From contig JALHQU010000010.1 of the NCBI GenBank assembly GCA_022841795.1, positions 1-64,000 on the forward strand: DNA of 64,000 bases, written 5' to 3'. The stretch's first letter is position 1. The number at the start of each line of letters is the position of its first letter. This document shows, piece after piece, positions 27,664-36,710 of this stretch. The notes under the pieces were generated by a model that worked only from the letters and a program-made list of their open reading frames with translations, made no database searches and had not been told where the DNA came from. The DNA comes from Fimbriiglobus sp. (GTDB taxonomy: Bacteria > Planctomycetota > Planctomycetia > Gemmatales > Gemmataceae). A program made the position numbers and the translations under genes.

Positions 27664-29469
27664 ATGCCCACGCCCGCCCCCGCCACCCGCCCCGGCATGG
27701 GCGTCATCCCGCACGACGGCGGGTTCGCCTTCCGCGTGTGGGCGCCGCACGCCACCGCCGTGTCCGTCGTCGGCACGTTCAACGACTGGAAGCCGGACGC
27801 CCACCCGCTCGCCCCGGAACCGGACGGGGTATGGTCCGCTGACGTGTCGGGGGCGAAAGTCGGCGACGAGTACCGCTACCACCTCCTCACCCCGACGGGC
27901 ACGTTCACCCGCATCGACCCGTACGCCCGCGAGGTGACCAACTCGGTCGGCAACGCCGTCGTTCACGACCCGAATTTCGAATGGGGCGAGCCGTACCTGA
28001 AGACCCCGCCGTGGAACGAGTGGGTGATCTACGAGCTGCACGTCGGCACGTTCAACGACACCGAGCCGGACGTGGACAAGCCGGCCACGTTCGCGGACAT
28101 CACCCGCCGGTTCGACCACCTGAAGCGGCTGGGGGTGAACTGCCTGCAGGTGATGCCGGTGGCCGAGTTCGCCGGCGACCGCAGCTGGGGGTACAACCCG
28201 GCGCACATCTTCGCCGTGGAGAGCAGCTACGGCGGGCCGAAGGCGTTCAAGGAGTTCGTGAAGGCCGCCCACCAGAACGGGTTCGCGGTCATCCTGGACG
28301 TGGTGTACAACCACTTCGGGCCGAGCGACCTGGACATCTGGCGGTTCGACGGGTGGAGCGAAAACGACGGCGGCGGCATCTACTTCTACCAGGACTGGCG
28401 GAAGCAGACGCCGTGGGGCGACACCCGCCCGGACTACGGCCGCCCGCAGGTGCGGCAGTACATCCGCGACAACGCTCTCATGTGGGTGGAGGACTACCAC
28501 ATCGACGGGCTGCGGATGGACATGACCCTGTACATCCGCAGCGTGCGGGCGGACGGCGAGCCGAACCTGCCGGACGGCTGGTCGCTCATCCAGATGGTGA
28601 ACGGCGAGATCCGGGCGAAGCACCCGAACACGCTCACCATCGCCGAAGACCTACAGCACCTGGGGGCGATCACCGCCCCGGTGGACCAGGGCGGGGCCGG
28701 GTACGGTGCCCAGTGGGACGACCAGTTCGTCCACCCGGTGCGGGAGGCGGTCATCACCGCGTCCGACGACCACCGCAGCATGGTGAAGGTGGCGGCCGCC
28801 GTCGCCCACAAGTACAACGGCGACGCCTTCCAGCGGGTCATCTACTCGGAGAGCCACGACGAGGTGGCGAACGGGCGGGCGCGGGTGCCGCACGAGATCG
28901 ACCCGAACGGGGCGGGCGACTACTTCGCCCAGAAGCGGAGCACCCTGGCGGCGGCACTCGTGTTCACAGCGCCGGGCATCCCGATGCTGTTCCAGGGGCA
29001 GGAGTTCCTCGAAGGCGGCTGGTTTCGCGACACCGTGCCGGTGGAGTGGGACAAGCAGGAGGCGTTCCGCGGCATCGTGCGGCTGTACCGCGACCTGATC
29101 CGCCTGCGGCTGAACAAGGACAAGCGGACCCGCGGGCTGTGCGGGCAGCACGTGCAGGTGTCGCACGTCCACGACGACATGAACATGATCGCCTTCCGCC
29201 GCTGGGACACGGGCGGTCCCGGCGACGACGTCATGGTGGTCGCCAACTTCCACCGCGACCCGCGGACGGACTACACCATCGGCTTCCCGACGGCGGGCAA
29301 GTGGAAGCTCGTTTTAAACTCGGACTGGAAGGGGTACAGCGGCAGCTTCGGCGATTTCCCGAGCGGGGACGTGATCGCCGAGCCGGGCGAGTACGATGGC
29401 CTTCCGGCCAAAGGCACCTTCTCCATCGGCCCGTACAGCGTGCTCATCTTCTCGCAGGGTAAAGGTTAA
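27664..29469 (+). CDS. GH13 alpha-amylase-family protein, glycogen branching enzyme-like
   Basis: The 601-residue protein has an N-terminal CBM48 domain (GFAFRVWAPHATAVSVVGTF, about residues 18-100) and a GH13 barrel. The catalytic residues are D286 (DGLRMDMT), E328 (TIAEDLQ) and D399 (SESHDEV). A C-terminal beta domain closes the protein. The order and CBM48 match 1,4-alpha-glucan branching enzymes and maltooligosyltrehalose trehalohydrolases, and I cannot choose firmly between them. No trehalose or glycogen genes are adjacent. A link to osmotic or stationary-phase physiology fits the neighbouring stress-type genes. It is 61 bp downstream of the YihY gene. Confidence 0.88.
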   Translation: MPTPAPATRPGMGVIPHDGGFAFRVWAPHATAVSVVGTFNDWKPDAHPLAPEPDGVWSADVSGAKVGDEYRYHLLTPTGTFTRIDPYAREVTNSVGNAVVHDPNFEWGEPYLKTPPWNEWVIYELHVGTFNDTEPDVDKPATFADITRRFDHLKRLGVNCLQVMPVAEFAGDRSWGYNPAHIFAVESSYGGPKAFKEFVKAAHQNGFAVILDVVYNHFGPSDLDIWRFDGWSENDGGGIYFYQDWRKQTPWGDTRPDYGRPQVRQYIRDNALMWVEDYHIDGLRMDMTLYIRSVRADGEPNLPDGWSLIQMVNGEIRAKHPNTLTIAEDLQHLGAITAPVDQGGAGYGAQWDDQFVHPVREAVITASDDHRSMVKVAAAVAHKYNGDAFQRVIYSESHDEVANGRARVPHEIDPNGAGDYFAQKRSTLAAALVFTAPGIPMLFQGQEFLEGGWFRDTVPVEWDKQEAFRGIVRLYRDLIRLRLNKDKRTRGLCGQHVQVSHVHDDMNMIAFRRWDTGGPGDDVMVVANFHRDPRTDYTIGFPTAGKWKLVLNSDWKGYSGSFGDFPSGDVIAEPGEYDGLPAKGTFSIGPYSVLIFSQGKG

Positions 29470-29486
29470 CGCCGCCGTCCCGCGGT

Positions 29487-29502
29487 CGGCACGCCGGTTG
29501 CG
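29487..29502 (+). promoter_or_regulatory. Sigma-54-like promoter of the gene at 29544
   Basis: The site reads TCGGCACGCCGGTTGC. The -12 element TTGC is perfect, and the -24 element differs from consensus only by C for T before GGCACG. Spacing is GG-N10-GC, 42 nt before ATG 29544. Confidence 0.6.
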
Positions 29503-29543
29503 TGTTCCTCCATGCCACGGAACCGGCAAATGGAGGGACAGAT

Positions 29544-30050
29544 ATGACTGTTCAACCGAAACCCCCGATCGACAAGAAACAGCAACTGCGAGAGAGGATC
29601 TCGAAGATCGCCGTGGACGGCCCGGCGGCCGTGGACCGGCGGCTGGATGAACTCGCCGGCGAGTGGACGACCGGCCGGATGGTGAAGGCCGCCTCCGGGT
29701 TGATGCTGCTCGTCGGGCTGCTGCCCGCCCGCAAGTCTATTGGGCCGGTGGGCTTGGGCCTGATGGCCGCCGCCGGCGCCACCCTCGCCCAGTATTGGAT
29801 TTGCCGCCGCAGTTGGCTGGCCGACGTGTTCTCCGTTTGCGGCGCCCGCTCCGGCACCGAGATCGAGGACGAGCGGATCGCGCTTCGTGTTCTCCGCGGC
29901 GACTTCCGTGACCTGCCCACACTGCACCACATCGAGGACGACGACGCCATGAGCCGCATGGCGGACGAGGGCGGGCCGGCCTACGACCCGGACGACGACA
30001 AGGTGGACCCGAAGCGGGCGGCCGAACTGATCGTTCAGCAAACCCGCTGA
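29544..30050 (+). CDS. Membrane-associated protein of unknown function (YgaP/DUF2892-like region)
   Basis: The 168-residue protein has a charged N-terminus and a central hydrophobic part (about residues 47-85, MVKAASGLMLLVGLLPARKS then GLGLMAAAGATLAQ). A small cysteine-containing loop (WICRRSWLADVFSVCGARSG) and an acidic tail (DPDDDKVDPKRAAELI) follow. The hydrophobic section loosely resembles the DUF2892 YgaP-type membrane domain, but I would not assign it. GGAGGG lies 8 nt before the ATG. It begins the run of envelope proteins at 29544-31147 and has its own sigma-54-like promoter. Confidence 0.6.
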   Translation: MTVQPKPPIDKKQQLRERISKIAVDGPAAVDRRLDELAGEWTTGRMVKAASGLMLLVGLLPARKSIGPVGLGLMAAAGATLAQYWICRRSWLADVFSVCGARSGTEIEDERIALRVLRGDFRDLPTLHHIEDDDAMSRMADEGGPAYDPDDDKVDPKRAAELIVQQTR

Positions 30051-30057
30051 CCGGCGA

Positions 30058-30073
30058 TTGGCACAGCGTGTGC
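30058..30073 (+). promoter_or_regulatory. Sigma-54-like promoter of the YqjE/YqjD-like pair
   Basis: The site reads TTGGCACAGCGTGTGC, with a perfect TTGGCAC -24 element, TGC at -12 and GG-N10-GC spacing. It is 41 nt before ATG 30114 and 8 nt after the previous stop codon. Confidence 0.6.
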
Positions 30074-30113
30074 CCTGCAAGCAACCGTACTGCGAACCCC
30101 CGCGAGGCACGCA

Positions 30114-30578
30114 ATGGATACCCTGGTCCGTCCGACGGTCGGAACGAACGGGGCGGCCCGGACCGCAACGCCACCGCACCGGGCGGACGTCACCGTGTCC
30201 GCCCTCACCGGGCTGGCGTCGGAGATACTGACCGACGCCAAGAACCTGGCCGCGCAGCACGGCGACTTGCTCAAGGCCGAGGTGAAAGAAACCCGCAACC
30301 AGGCGGTGATGTCCGTCGCCGCGGTGGCCGGCGGGGCTGGTGCCGCCGCCATCGCCGCCGTGTTCCTGGTGATCGGTCTCGTCAAGATGACGGCGTGGCT
30401 GCTGCCGACCCTGCCCGAGTGGGCGGTGTGGCTGATCTGGGCCGGGGTGTTGGCGCTCGCCGGCGGCATCGCCCTCTGGCTGGGCGTCCGCGGCTTCACC
30501 CACCTGAACGTCCTCCCGCGTCGCACCCTCCGTTCCGTCCAGGAGAGCTGGTCATGTCTAGTCAATCGGCTGAAGTGA
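30114..30578 (+). CDS. Holin-X / YqjE-like (DUF1469-type) membrane protein
   Basis: The 154-residue protein has an amphipathic N-terminal helix (ILTDAKNLAAQHGDLLKAEV) and two membrane helices (about residues 70-92 and 103-125). This is the DUF1469/phage-holin family pattern represented by E. coli YqjE. These proteins sit in the inner membrane, often with YqjD-like partners, and are not phage lysis genes. The downstream YqjD-like gene overlaps its end by 25 bp, which supports joint translation. Confidence 0.78.
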   Translation: MDTLVRPTVGTNGAARTATPPHRADVTVSALTGLASEILTDAKNLAAQHGDLLKAEVKETRNQAVMSVAAVAGGAGAAAIAAVFLVIGLVKMTAWLLPTLPEWAVWLIWAGVLALAGGIALWLGVRGFTHLNVLPRRTLRSVQESWSCLVNRLK

Positions 30579-31147
30579 TCGAGCGGCAGATCGCCGACAA
30601 GCGGCAGGAGTTGGCCGACAAGGTGGGGCTGCTGAGCGACCGCACCGCCGGCACCGTCCGCGGGGCGATCCGTTCGGCCACCGACGTGGTCGGCGTCACC
30701 ACCGACACCATCGGCACGATCGGCGGCGTGGTCGGGAAAATCCGCGGCCTCGCCACCCCGCAGGCGGTGGCCGAGGTGGTTCGCGACACCGTCGGGGCTA
30801 TCCCGCTTAAAGAGACCGTCGAGAAAAGCCCGTGGGCGTCGGTCGGCGGGGCCGCCGCCGCCGGGTTCATCGTCGGCCTGCTCACGTTCCGCCCGCCGCA
30901 CAGCGCCACCCCGTCGGTGCCGTTCACGTCGGGTACGCCCGCGGCGGGTCCGGCTCCGAGCGGCCCGCGATCGCTGCTGACGGACCTGGTCGATCGGCTG
31001 GTGGATCGGGTGGGCACGGAGGTGCGGCGGGTGGCGCAAACGGCGGTGGATTCCACCACGGCCGCCGTGTCCGAGCGGGTGAACGGGATGGTTACGTCGG
31101 TCACGCACAACGTGGCCCACAACGGAACGCCCTTCGGCCGGAACTGA
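30554..31147 (+). CDS. YqjD/DUF3618-like membrane-tethered helical protein
   Basis: The 197-residue protein starts with a helix of the DUF3618 type (SAEVIERQIADKRQELADKV) and a Thr/Gly/Val-rich middle. It has a glycine-rich hydrophobic helix (ASVGGAAAAGFIVGLLTF, about residues 95-112) and a C-terminal amphipathic helix pair. AGGAG 8 nt upstream fixes ATG 30554. Together with the preceding YqjE-like gene it mirrors the yqjDE pair of enterobacteria, which is stationary-phase linked. A role in envelope stress is inferred. Confidence 0.7.
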   Translation: MSSQSAEVIERQIADKRQELADKVGLLSDRTAGTVRGAIRSATDVVGVTTDTIGTIGGVVGKIRGLATPQAVAEVVRDTVGAIPLKETVEKSPWASVGGAAAAGFIVGLLTFRPPHSATPSVPFTSGTPAAGPAPSGPRSLLTDLVDRLVDRVGTEVRRVAQTAVDSTTAAVSERVNGMVTSVTHNVAHNGTPFGRN

Positions 31148-31290
31148 TTCGCACCGGCCGGACGGGCAGCCGGCGGCGTGAGCCACCCGCGTAACAACCG
31201 GGGACGGCACACGCCGCCGGTTCATTTTTCCGCGACGCGCTTCCCGCCCCCGCCGCACTATCATGGTGTCCGACCTCCGTTGGATGCCAC

Positions 31291-34200
31291 ATGTCCGCAC
31301 GCACCGCCACGGCCCGGTTCAGCCGGCTGGCCGCCCATCTGGGTGGCCGGGCCGACCGCGACCTGCTCCGCGAGTTCGTCCACGACCGCAGCCCGGCCGC
31401 GTTCGCCGAACTGGTCCGCCGTCACGGCCCGCTGGTGTTCGGCGTGTGCCGCCGCACCCTCCGACACCAGCAGGACAGCGAGGACGCCTTCCAGGCCACG
31501 TTCCTCGTCCTCGCCCGCCGCGCCGCCCGCATCACCACCCCGGAGAAGCTGCCCGGCTGGCTGCACAGCGTGGCCGTCCGCACCGCCACGGAGATCCGCC
31601 GCATGCGCGACCGCAGCCTCATGGTGAACCCCGACCGCCAGGGAGGGGGTACTTCCGACGCCGCCGAGCAACACGAGCTGGCCGCCGCCGTGGACGAGGT
31701 GCTGGCCGCCCTGCCCGACCACTACCGCCTGCCGGTGGTGCTGTGCGAACTCCGCGGGCTGAGCCGCAAGCAGGCGGCGGCCGAACTGCGGATCGCTGAG
31801 GGCACGCTCAGCAGCCGGCTGGCGAAAGCGCGTAAGCTGCTGGCCGAGCGGCTTACGAAGCGGGGGTTTGCGGCGACCACCGCGGTGGTGGCGGCGGCGC
31901 TCGCCGGTTCCGCCGCGGCAAAAATTCCGGACAAAGTGGCAACCCTCGCCACCGACATCGCCGTCGGATCAGCAAGTGGATTATTTTCCACTTCCGTGAC
32001 CGTCGCGTCCGACACGGTGGTGAAAGCCATGTTCGCATCCAAACTGAACGGGCTGGTGGTGTCCGGCGGGCTGATGCTGGCGCTGGCCGGCGGGCTGATG
32101 CTCGTACCCGGCGGGGCCGGCGCCCAGCCCGGCGACACGCCGACGAAATCGAAGTCGGACCCGGCGGAACCGCTGGTGCAACAGCTCGGCAGCAAAGAGT
32201 TCGCCGAGCGGGAGGCCGCCGAGAAGAAGCTGCGGGAGATGGGGGCGAAGGCACTGCCGGCGGTGCGGGCCGGGGTGAAGTCGGCCGTGCCGGAGATCGC
32301 GCAACGCTCGGACAAGCTGCTCGCCGCCATCCGTAAGGACGACGTGGAGCGGTTCGTGAAGGCGTTCCGCGCGGACACCGCGTTCAAGGAGAAATTCGAC
32401 CACCCGTTGTGGATCCGCTGGGTGAAGATCGTCGGCGACGACCGCGGCAGCCGCGAGTTGTTCGCCGAACTGCTCGGCGCCGACGGAGCGGCGATCACAC
32501 TCAGCCTGTTGGCCGAATCCCCGGAGAAAGCGAAGACGGTGTACCCGGCCGAACTGGAACGCATCCACGGCCTGATGGTGCCGCGGGCGGTGACTGACAA
32601 GGACCGCCCGATGATGTGGAACATGTGTTACTCGGTGGGCGAGGCGGTGTACGTGCTGTACCTGGGCACGTTCGACGGGGCCGTTAGCGTGAAGCCCGAC
32701 CTCCGCACCGAGCCGCCGGCCGACCCCGAGGTGAACGCTCTGGAGTCGCTCCTCCACCTTTCGTACATGGACCGCGGCCCGTGGGTCTACAAGACATCGC
32801 GTGATGATAAGGCGGCGAACCGGCCCCTGCTCCGCCCCGCCCGCACGCTCATGGCCGCCCAACTGATGAACCTGCGGAACCCGCAGGGCATCGTCACCGC
32901 GTTCCGCCGCGACTGGGGCGAAGGGTTCACGCGGGAGGATCTGGCCGTCAGCCTGCCGCTGGCGCGGGCGGTGTGCGGCGACGACAAGTTGCTCGACCGC
33001 ATCCGGGAGCGGAAGGGGCCGGCCAGCCAGGAGGTGATCGTCCGCTCGGCGACATGGCTGTACCTGGCCGAGGCCGGCGAGACGGAGTTCCTGCCGGACA
33101 TCGCCATGCACCAGGCGGACACCACCCGCGTCGTTCAGTTCCGGCGGAGTACCGAGAACAGCCGCGAGTACACCGCCCACGCCGCCGACGTGTCGATCGC
33201 CGCACAACTCATCCTGCACGGCAAGAACCCGGCTGACTACGGGTTCCTGTCGGACCGGATGCAGGAGAAGCGGACGGTGTACCGCAACGGCGACGGCTAC
33301 GCCTTCCCGGACGACGAGACCCGGAAGGCGGCGCACGCGAAGGCGCTGGCCTTCCTGAAGGACGCCCCGAAGCCGGGGCCGAAGAAAGATCCGGGGGCCG
33401 AACGCCTCGTCCTCCAACTCGGGAGCAAGGAGTTCGCCGAGCGCGAAGCCGCCGAGAAGAAGCTGCGGGAGATGGGGGCGAAGGCGCTGCCGGCGGTGCG
33501 GGCCGGGTTGGCGAACGGATCACCGGAGGTGGTCGAGCGGTGTACCCGCCTGCTTCCGCTGCTCCGCGTTGAACACATGAAAGCGACGGAACACCCGGTG
33601 TGGAAGAAGTTCGCCGAGGTCGCCGGCGAGTCGAAGGATGCGGCCGATCTGTACGCCGACATGGTCGGCGACGCCCGCCCGGCGGAGGTGCTGGAGGCGG
33701 TTGTGGAGAAGCCGGACACCGCCGGCGCGGTCTACAAGGACGAACTGAACCGCGGCATCAAAGCCCTCCGCAAGGGGTACGACGATGCCGAGCGGCGGAA
33801 CCGCGGGCTGACCGGCCTCAACCACCCGGACAGCGGCGTGCCCACCCGCGGCGAACTCGCCCTGCTCCTGTTCCTCGGCACGTTCCCGAAGTCCGCCGAT
33901 GTCACGCCGGACGTGGCCGTCGATTGGCGGGACGGCCTGCACGCCAGCCTGTTCAGCTACGGGCTGTCTCCCATCAACGGCGACCGCCGGGAATTGACCG
34001 AGCCGCTGCGGAAGCTGCTGGCCGCGTGGCTGGGCGTCCGCCGCGACCCGGCGATGGTCCAGCACGGGTTCGGCCTGGTCAAGCAGCACGGGGTGAAGGA
34101 GGCGCTGCCGGTCGCGCGGGCGGTGGCGGCGGACAAGACCCACGCCACGAGCGAGCGGGCGGCGGCCCTGCTAGCCGTCGGGCTGTTCGGCGACGCGACG

Positions 34201-35211
34201 GACGTGAAGCTGCTCGAACCGCTCTTCAACTGCACCGACGACTTCCACGCCACGAACTACACCTACGAGGGCGGGCGGAAGGTGCCGCTCGTCACCCAGG
34301 TGCGGGATGCCGCCTACGGGGTGGCGGTGAAACTGCACGGGGCCGAGCCGATCGACTACGGGTTCGAAATGTGCGTCGAGTACAAGGCCCGCGGCCCGCT
34401 CGTGCTCCAGGCCCGGTACTACTTCGGCTTCCGCTCGGACGAAGCCCGCACCGCGGCCCACGAGCAGGTGAAGGTGTTCCTCAAGACCTCCCCGGTGCCG
34501 AAGGCGAAGCCGGCGGCGCCGCCGAAGAAGCTGGACAAGATGCCGGACCCGTCGCCGGAGTTGCACAAGGAACTGCACCTGTTCGACAAGGATTACCGGC
34601 ACGGCACGCCGGAGAAGTTCGCCGAGCTGGAGAAGAAGGCGGACGAGCTGGCGAAGCAGTTCCCCGAGACGGACGATCAGGCCCGCATCTGGTACGAGGT
34701 GGCGCACGTCGCCGCGCAGAGCGGCATCGGCAAGCAAACGGAGCGGGTGCGGAAATATGCTCCGAAGTGCCTGGAAATCAGCCGCGACCCGCTGCACCGG
34801 GCGTGGATGTACAGCTACCTCGCCAGCACCGAGGAGGTGAGCGACGGCGCGTTCGCCGACCGGCGGCGGAAAGCGGCCGGCTGGCTGCTGACGGGCTACC
34901 ACGAACTGCTCGCCCAGGAGCTGCCGGACGAGAAGCCGGAGTTGCCCGCCGCCATTCGGATGCTCGGCGACAGCCCGCAGGCACGTGCCCGGAACGCGGC
35001 GGCGATGGCGGCGATCGTGGAAGCCCGGTACGTTCAGGATCAGGTGTTCCGCCGCGACGTGCTGGTGCTGCAACTCCGCGGCCTGTACAAGCCGAACCCG
35101 AACCAGGCCAACCGCGATGACAAGGGGCCGGACGAGTTGAAGGCGCTGGCGGCGAAGGCGCTGCCCGACGACGCGGCGGTGAAGACGCTGATGGAGCGGG
35201 TGCTGAAGTAG
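31291..35211 (+). CDS. ECF sigma factor fused to a long HEAT-like/TPR extension
   Basis: The 1306-residue protein opens as a complete ECF sigma factor. Region 2 is at about residues 28-95 (RHGPLVFGVCRRTL, DSEDAFQATFLVLAR) and region 4 at about 133-185 (LSRKQAAAELRIAEGTLSSR). A hydrophobic segment (about 255-275) probably crosses the membrane. The long remainder carries two almost identical modules starting near residues 299 and 710 (LGSKEFAEREAAEKKLREMG). Each is followed by HEAT-like helices, and a TPR-like domain lies at about 1090-1290. Planctomycete ECF groups with such C-terminal extensions are thought to be self-regulated by the attached domain. There is no separate anti-sigma gene beside it. 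Confidence 0.85.
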   Translation: MSARTATARFSRLAAHLGGRADRDLLREFVHDRSPAAFAELVRRHGPLVFGVCRRTLRHQQDSEDAFQATFLVLARRAARITTPEKLPGWLHSVAVRTATEIRRMRDRSLMVNPDRQGGGTSDAAEQHELAAAVDEVLAALPDHYRLPVVLCELRGLSRKQAAAELRIAEGTLSSRLAKARKLLAERLTKRGFAATTAVVAAALAGSAAAKIPDKVATLATDIAVGSASGLFSTSVTVASDTVVKAMFASKLNGLVVSGGLMLALAGGLMLVPGGAGAQPGDTPTKSKSDPAEPLVQQLGSKEFAEREAAEKKLREMGAKALPAVRAGVKSAVPEIAQRSDKLLAAIRKDDVERFVKAFRADTAFKEKFDHPLWIRWVKIVGDDRGSRELFAELLGADGAAITLSLLAESPEKAKTVYPAELERIHGLMVPRAVTDKDRPMMWNMCYSVGEAVYVLYLGTFDGAVSVKPDLRTEPPADPEVNALESLLHLSYMDRGPWVYKTSRDDKAANRPLLRPARTLMAAQLMNLRNPQGIVTAFRRDWGEGFTREDLAVSLPLARAVCGDDKLLDRIRERKGPASQEVIVRSATWLYLAEAGETEFLPDIAMHQADTTRVVQFRRSTENSREYTAHAADVSIAAQLILHGKNPADYGFLSDRMQEKRTVYRNGDGYAFPDDETRKAAHAKALAFLKDAPKPGPKKDPGAERLVLQLGSKEFAEREAAEKKLREMGAKALPAVRAGLANGSPEVVERCTRLLPLLRVEHMKATEHPVWKKFAEVAGESKDAADLYADMVGDARPAEVLEAVVEKPDTAGAVYKDELNRGIKALRKGYDDAERRNRGLTGLNHPDSGVPTRGELALLLFLGTFPKSADVTPDVAVDWRDGLHASLFSYGLSPINGDRRELTEPLRKLLAAWLGVRRDPAMVQHGFGLVKQHGVKEALPVARAVAADKTHATSERAAALLAVGLFGDATDVKLLEPLFNCTDDFHATNYTYEGGRKVPLVTQVRDAAYGVAVKLHGAEPIDYGFEMCVEYKARGPLVLQARYYFGFRSDEARTAAHEQVKVFLKTSPVPKAKPAAPPKKLDKMPDPSPELHKELHLFDKDYRHGTPEKFAELEKKADELAKQFPETDDQARIWYEVAHVAAQSGIGKQTERVRKYAPKCLEISRDPLHRAWMYSYLASTEEVSDGAFADRRRKAAGWLLTGYHELLAQELPDEKPELPAAIRMLGDSPQARARNAAAMAAIVEARYVQDQVFRRDVLVLQLRGLYKPNPNQANRDDKGPDELKALAAKALPDDAAVKTLMERVLK

Positions 35212-35386
35212 GTGCCGCGTTCTGTCGAGCCTGCTGCCCCGCCCGCCGGTCGTTCGATGGCGACGAATGTCTTGTCCCGCTTTGGCCGTCACCTTCCCGT
35301 ACGGGGCGAAGACCGAGTCATTCTCCACTTGACCACATCTCCGGGTCATATACTTTACATTGCAAAGCAACCCAGAGAGGCGGTTC

Positions 35387-36706
35387 ATGATCTCCGGCAC
35401 CCTGCTGGCTACCCTGCTCTGCGTGGCCCAGCCGCAGACCGCTCCGGACACGGCCAAGCTCGACCAGTTCTTCGACCGACTGGCCGAGAAGGGCAAGGCG
35501 ATGGGCAGTCTGACCGTCGTGAAAGACGGGAAGGTGGCCTACGCCCGTGTCATCGGCTACGGTCGGATCGACGGGAGCGAGAAGGATCCGCTGACCGCGG
35601 CGAGCCGGTTCCGGATCGGGTCGATCACCAAGATGTTCACCGCCGTCATGGTCTTCCAGCTCGTCGAAGAAGGAAAGCTGAAACTGACCGACACCCTCGA
35701 CCAGTTCCACCCGAAGGTGCCGAACGCCCGGACGATCACCGTCGCCCATCTGCTCGCCCACCGCAGTGGCGTCCCGAACGTCCGGCGGGACGGGCAGAAC
35801 GTGAACACCCTCTCGATGGATCATGACGAGATGCTCGCCCTGATCACCAAGGCGAAGCCCGACTTCGAGCCAGACACCCGGCAGCGGTACAGCAACTCGG
35901 GCTACCAACTCCTCGGGCTGATCCTGGAGAAGGTGACCGGCAAACCCTACGAGGAGTCCCTCCGGGACCGGATCACGTCGAAGGTGGGGTTGAAGGACAC
36001 ATACCTGGCGACCGGGGCCATCGACGTGAAGAAGAGCGAGGCCCTGACGTACCTGCGGCTCGGCACGGACTGGAAACCCGTCCCGGAGACACACCCGAGC
36101 ATCCTGTTCAGCGCCGGCGGGGTGGTTTCCACGCCGGGCGACCTGGCCGCTTTCGCCCAGGCACTCTTCGACGGGAAGGTCGTCTCGAAGGAGAGCCTCG
36201 ACCGGATGAAAACGATCCGGGACGGGGACGAAATGGGGATGGGGATGGAAAAGTACACCTACGCCGGGAAGACGTTCTACGGGCACGCCGGCGGGGGCGA
36301 CAACTACGGGGCGTGGCTGGCCTACCTGCCGGAGCAGAAGCTGGCGGTCGCCTACGCGACGAACGCCAAGGTGTACCCGGTCGAAAACATCGTGCGGGGC
36401 GTCGTCGACATCTACTCCGGGAAGTCGTTCACCATCCCCGCCCTGGAGTCGATCGCCGTCGCCCCGGAGGTTCTGGATAAGTACGTCGGCGTGTACTCGA
36501 ACCCGGGCGCGCCGGCGAAGCTCACGATCACCCGGGACGGCGGCACGCTGTTGTTCAAACCGCCCGGTGCCGAGTCCGCCGTCCCGCTGGAGGCGACGGC
36601 CGAGAACAAGTTCCAGATCGAGGGGATGGTGGTCATCGAGTTCGGCAAGGGCCGGATGACGGTCAAGCGGCGAGGCGGGGAGCGAGAGTTCACGAAGGAG
36701 AAGTGA
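35387..36706 (+). CDS. Class C beta-lactamase-family serine hydrolase
   Basis: The 439-residue exported protein (short N-terminal signal, about residues 1-17) has the serine hydrolase triad motifs SITK (S79, K82), YSN (Y168) and HAG (H300). A C-terminal lipocalin-like beta domain (about 365-439, ending FGKGRMTVKRRGGER) follows. Such COG1680 proteins include esterases, D-aminopeptidases and penicillin-binding-like enzymes. True beta-lactamase activity is not implied. ATG 35387 with AGAGAGG upstream is preferred over the TTG nine codons earlier. Confidence 0.87.
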   Translation: MISGTLLATLLCVAQPQTAPDTAKLDQFFDRLAEKGKAMGSLTVVKDGKVAYARVIGYGRIDGSEKDPLTAASRFRIGSITKMFTAVMVFQLVEEGKLKLTDTLDQFHPKVPNARTITVAHLLAHRSGVPNVRRDGQNVNTLSMDHDEMLALITKAKPDFEPDTRQRYSNSGYQLLGLILEKVTGKPYEESLRDRITSKVGLKDTYLATGAIDVKKSEALTYLRLGTDWKPVPETHPSILFSAGGVVSTPGDLAAFAQALFDGKVVSKESLDRMKTIRDGDEMGMGMEKYTYAGKTFYGHAGGGDNYGAWLAYLPEQKLAVAYATNAKVYPVENIVRGVVDIYSGKSFTIPALESIAVAPEVLDKYVGVYSNPGAPAKLTITRDGGTLLFKPPGAESAVPLEATAENKFQIEGMVVIEFGKGRMTVKRRGGEREFTKEK

Positions 36707-36710
36707 TCGC

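Noticed and set aside
25943-27937. 664-residue plus-strand frame spanning the DUF2934, DUF1328 and YihY genes
   Set aside because: It crosses a strong terminator and three well-supported genes in other frames and shows no family pattern.
30114-30578. Holin-like protein as evidence of a prophage
   Set aside because: The family also contains the housekeeping YqjE type, and no phage structural, integrase or lysis genes are present in the window.
35387-36706. Antibiotic-resistance beta-lactamase
   Set aside because: SITK, YSN and HAG motifs with a C-terminal lipocalin-like domain fit the broad COG1680 serine hydrolases. Nothing indicates beta-lactam hydrolysis.
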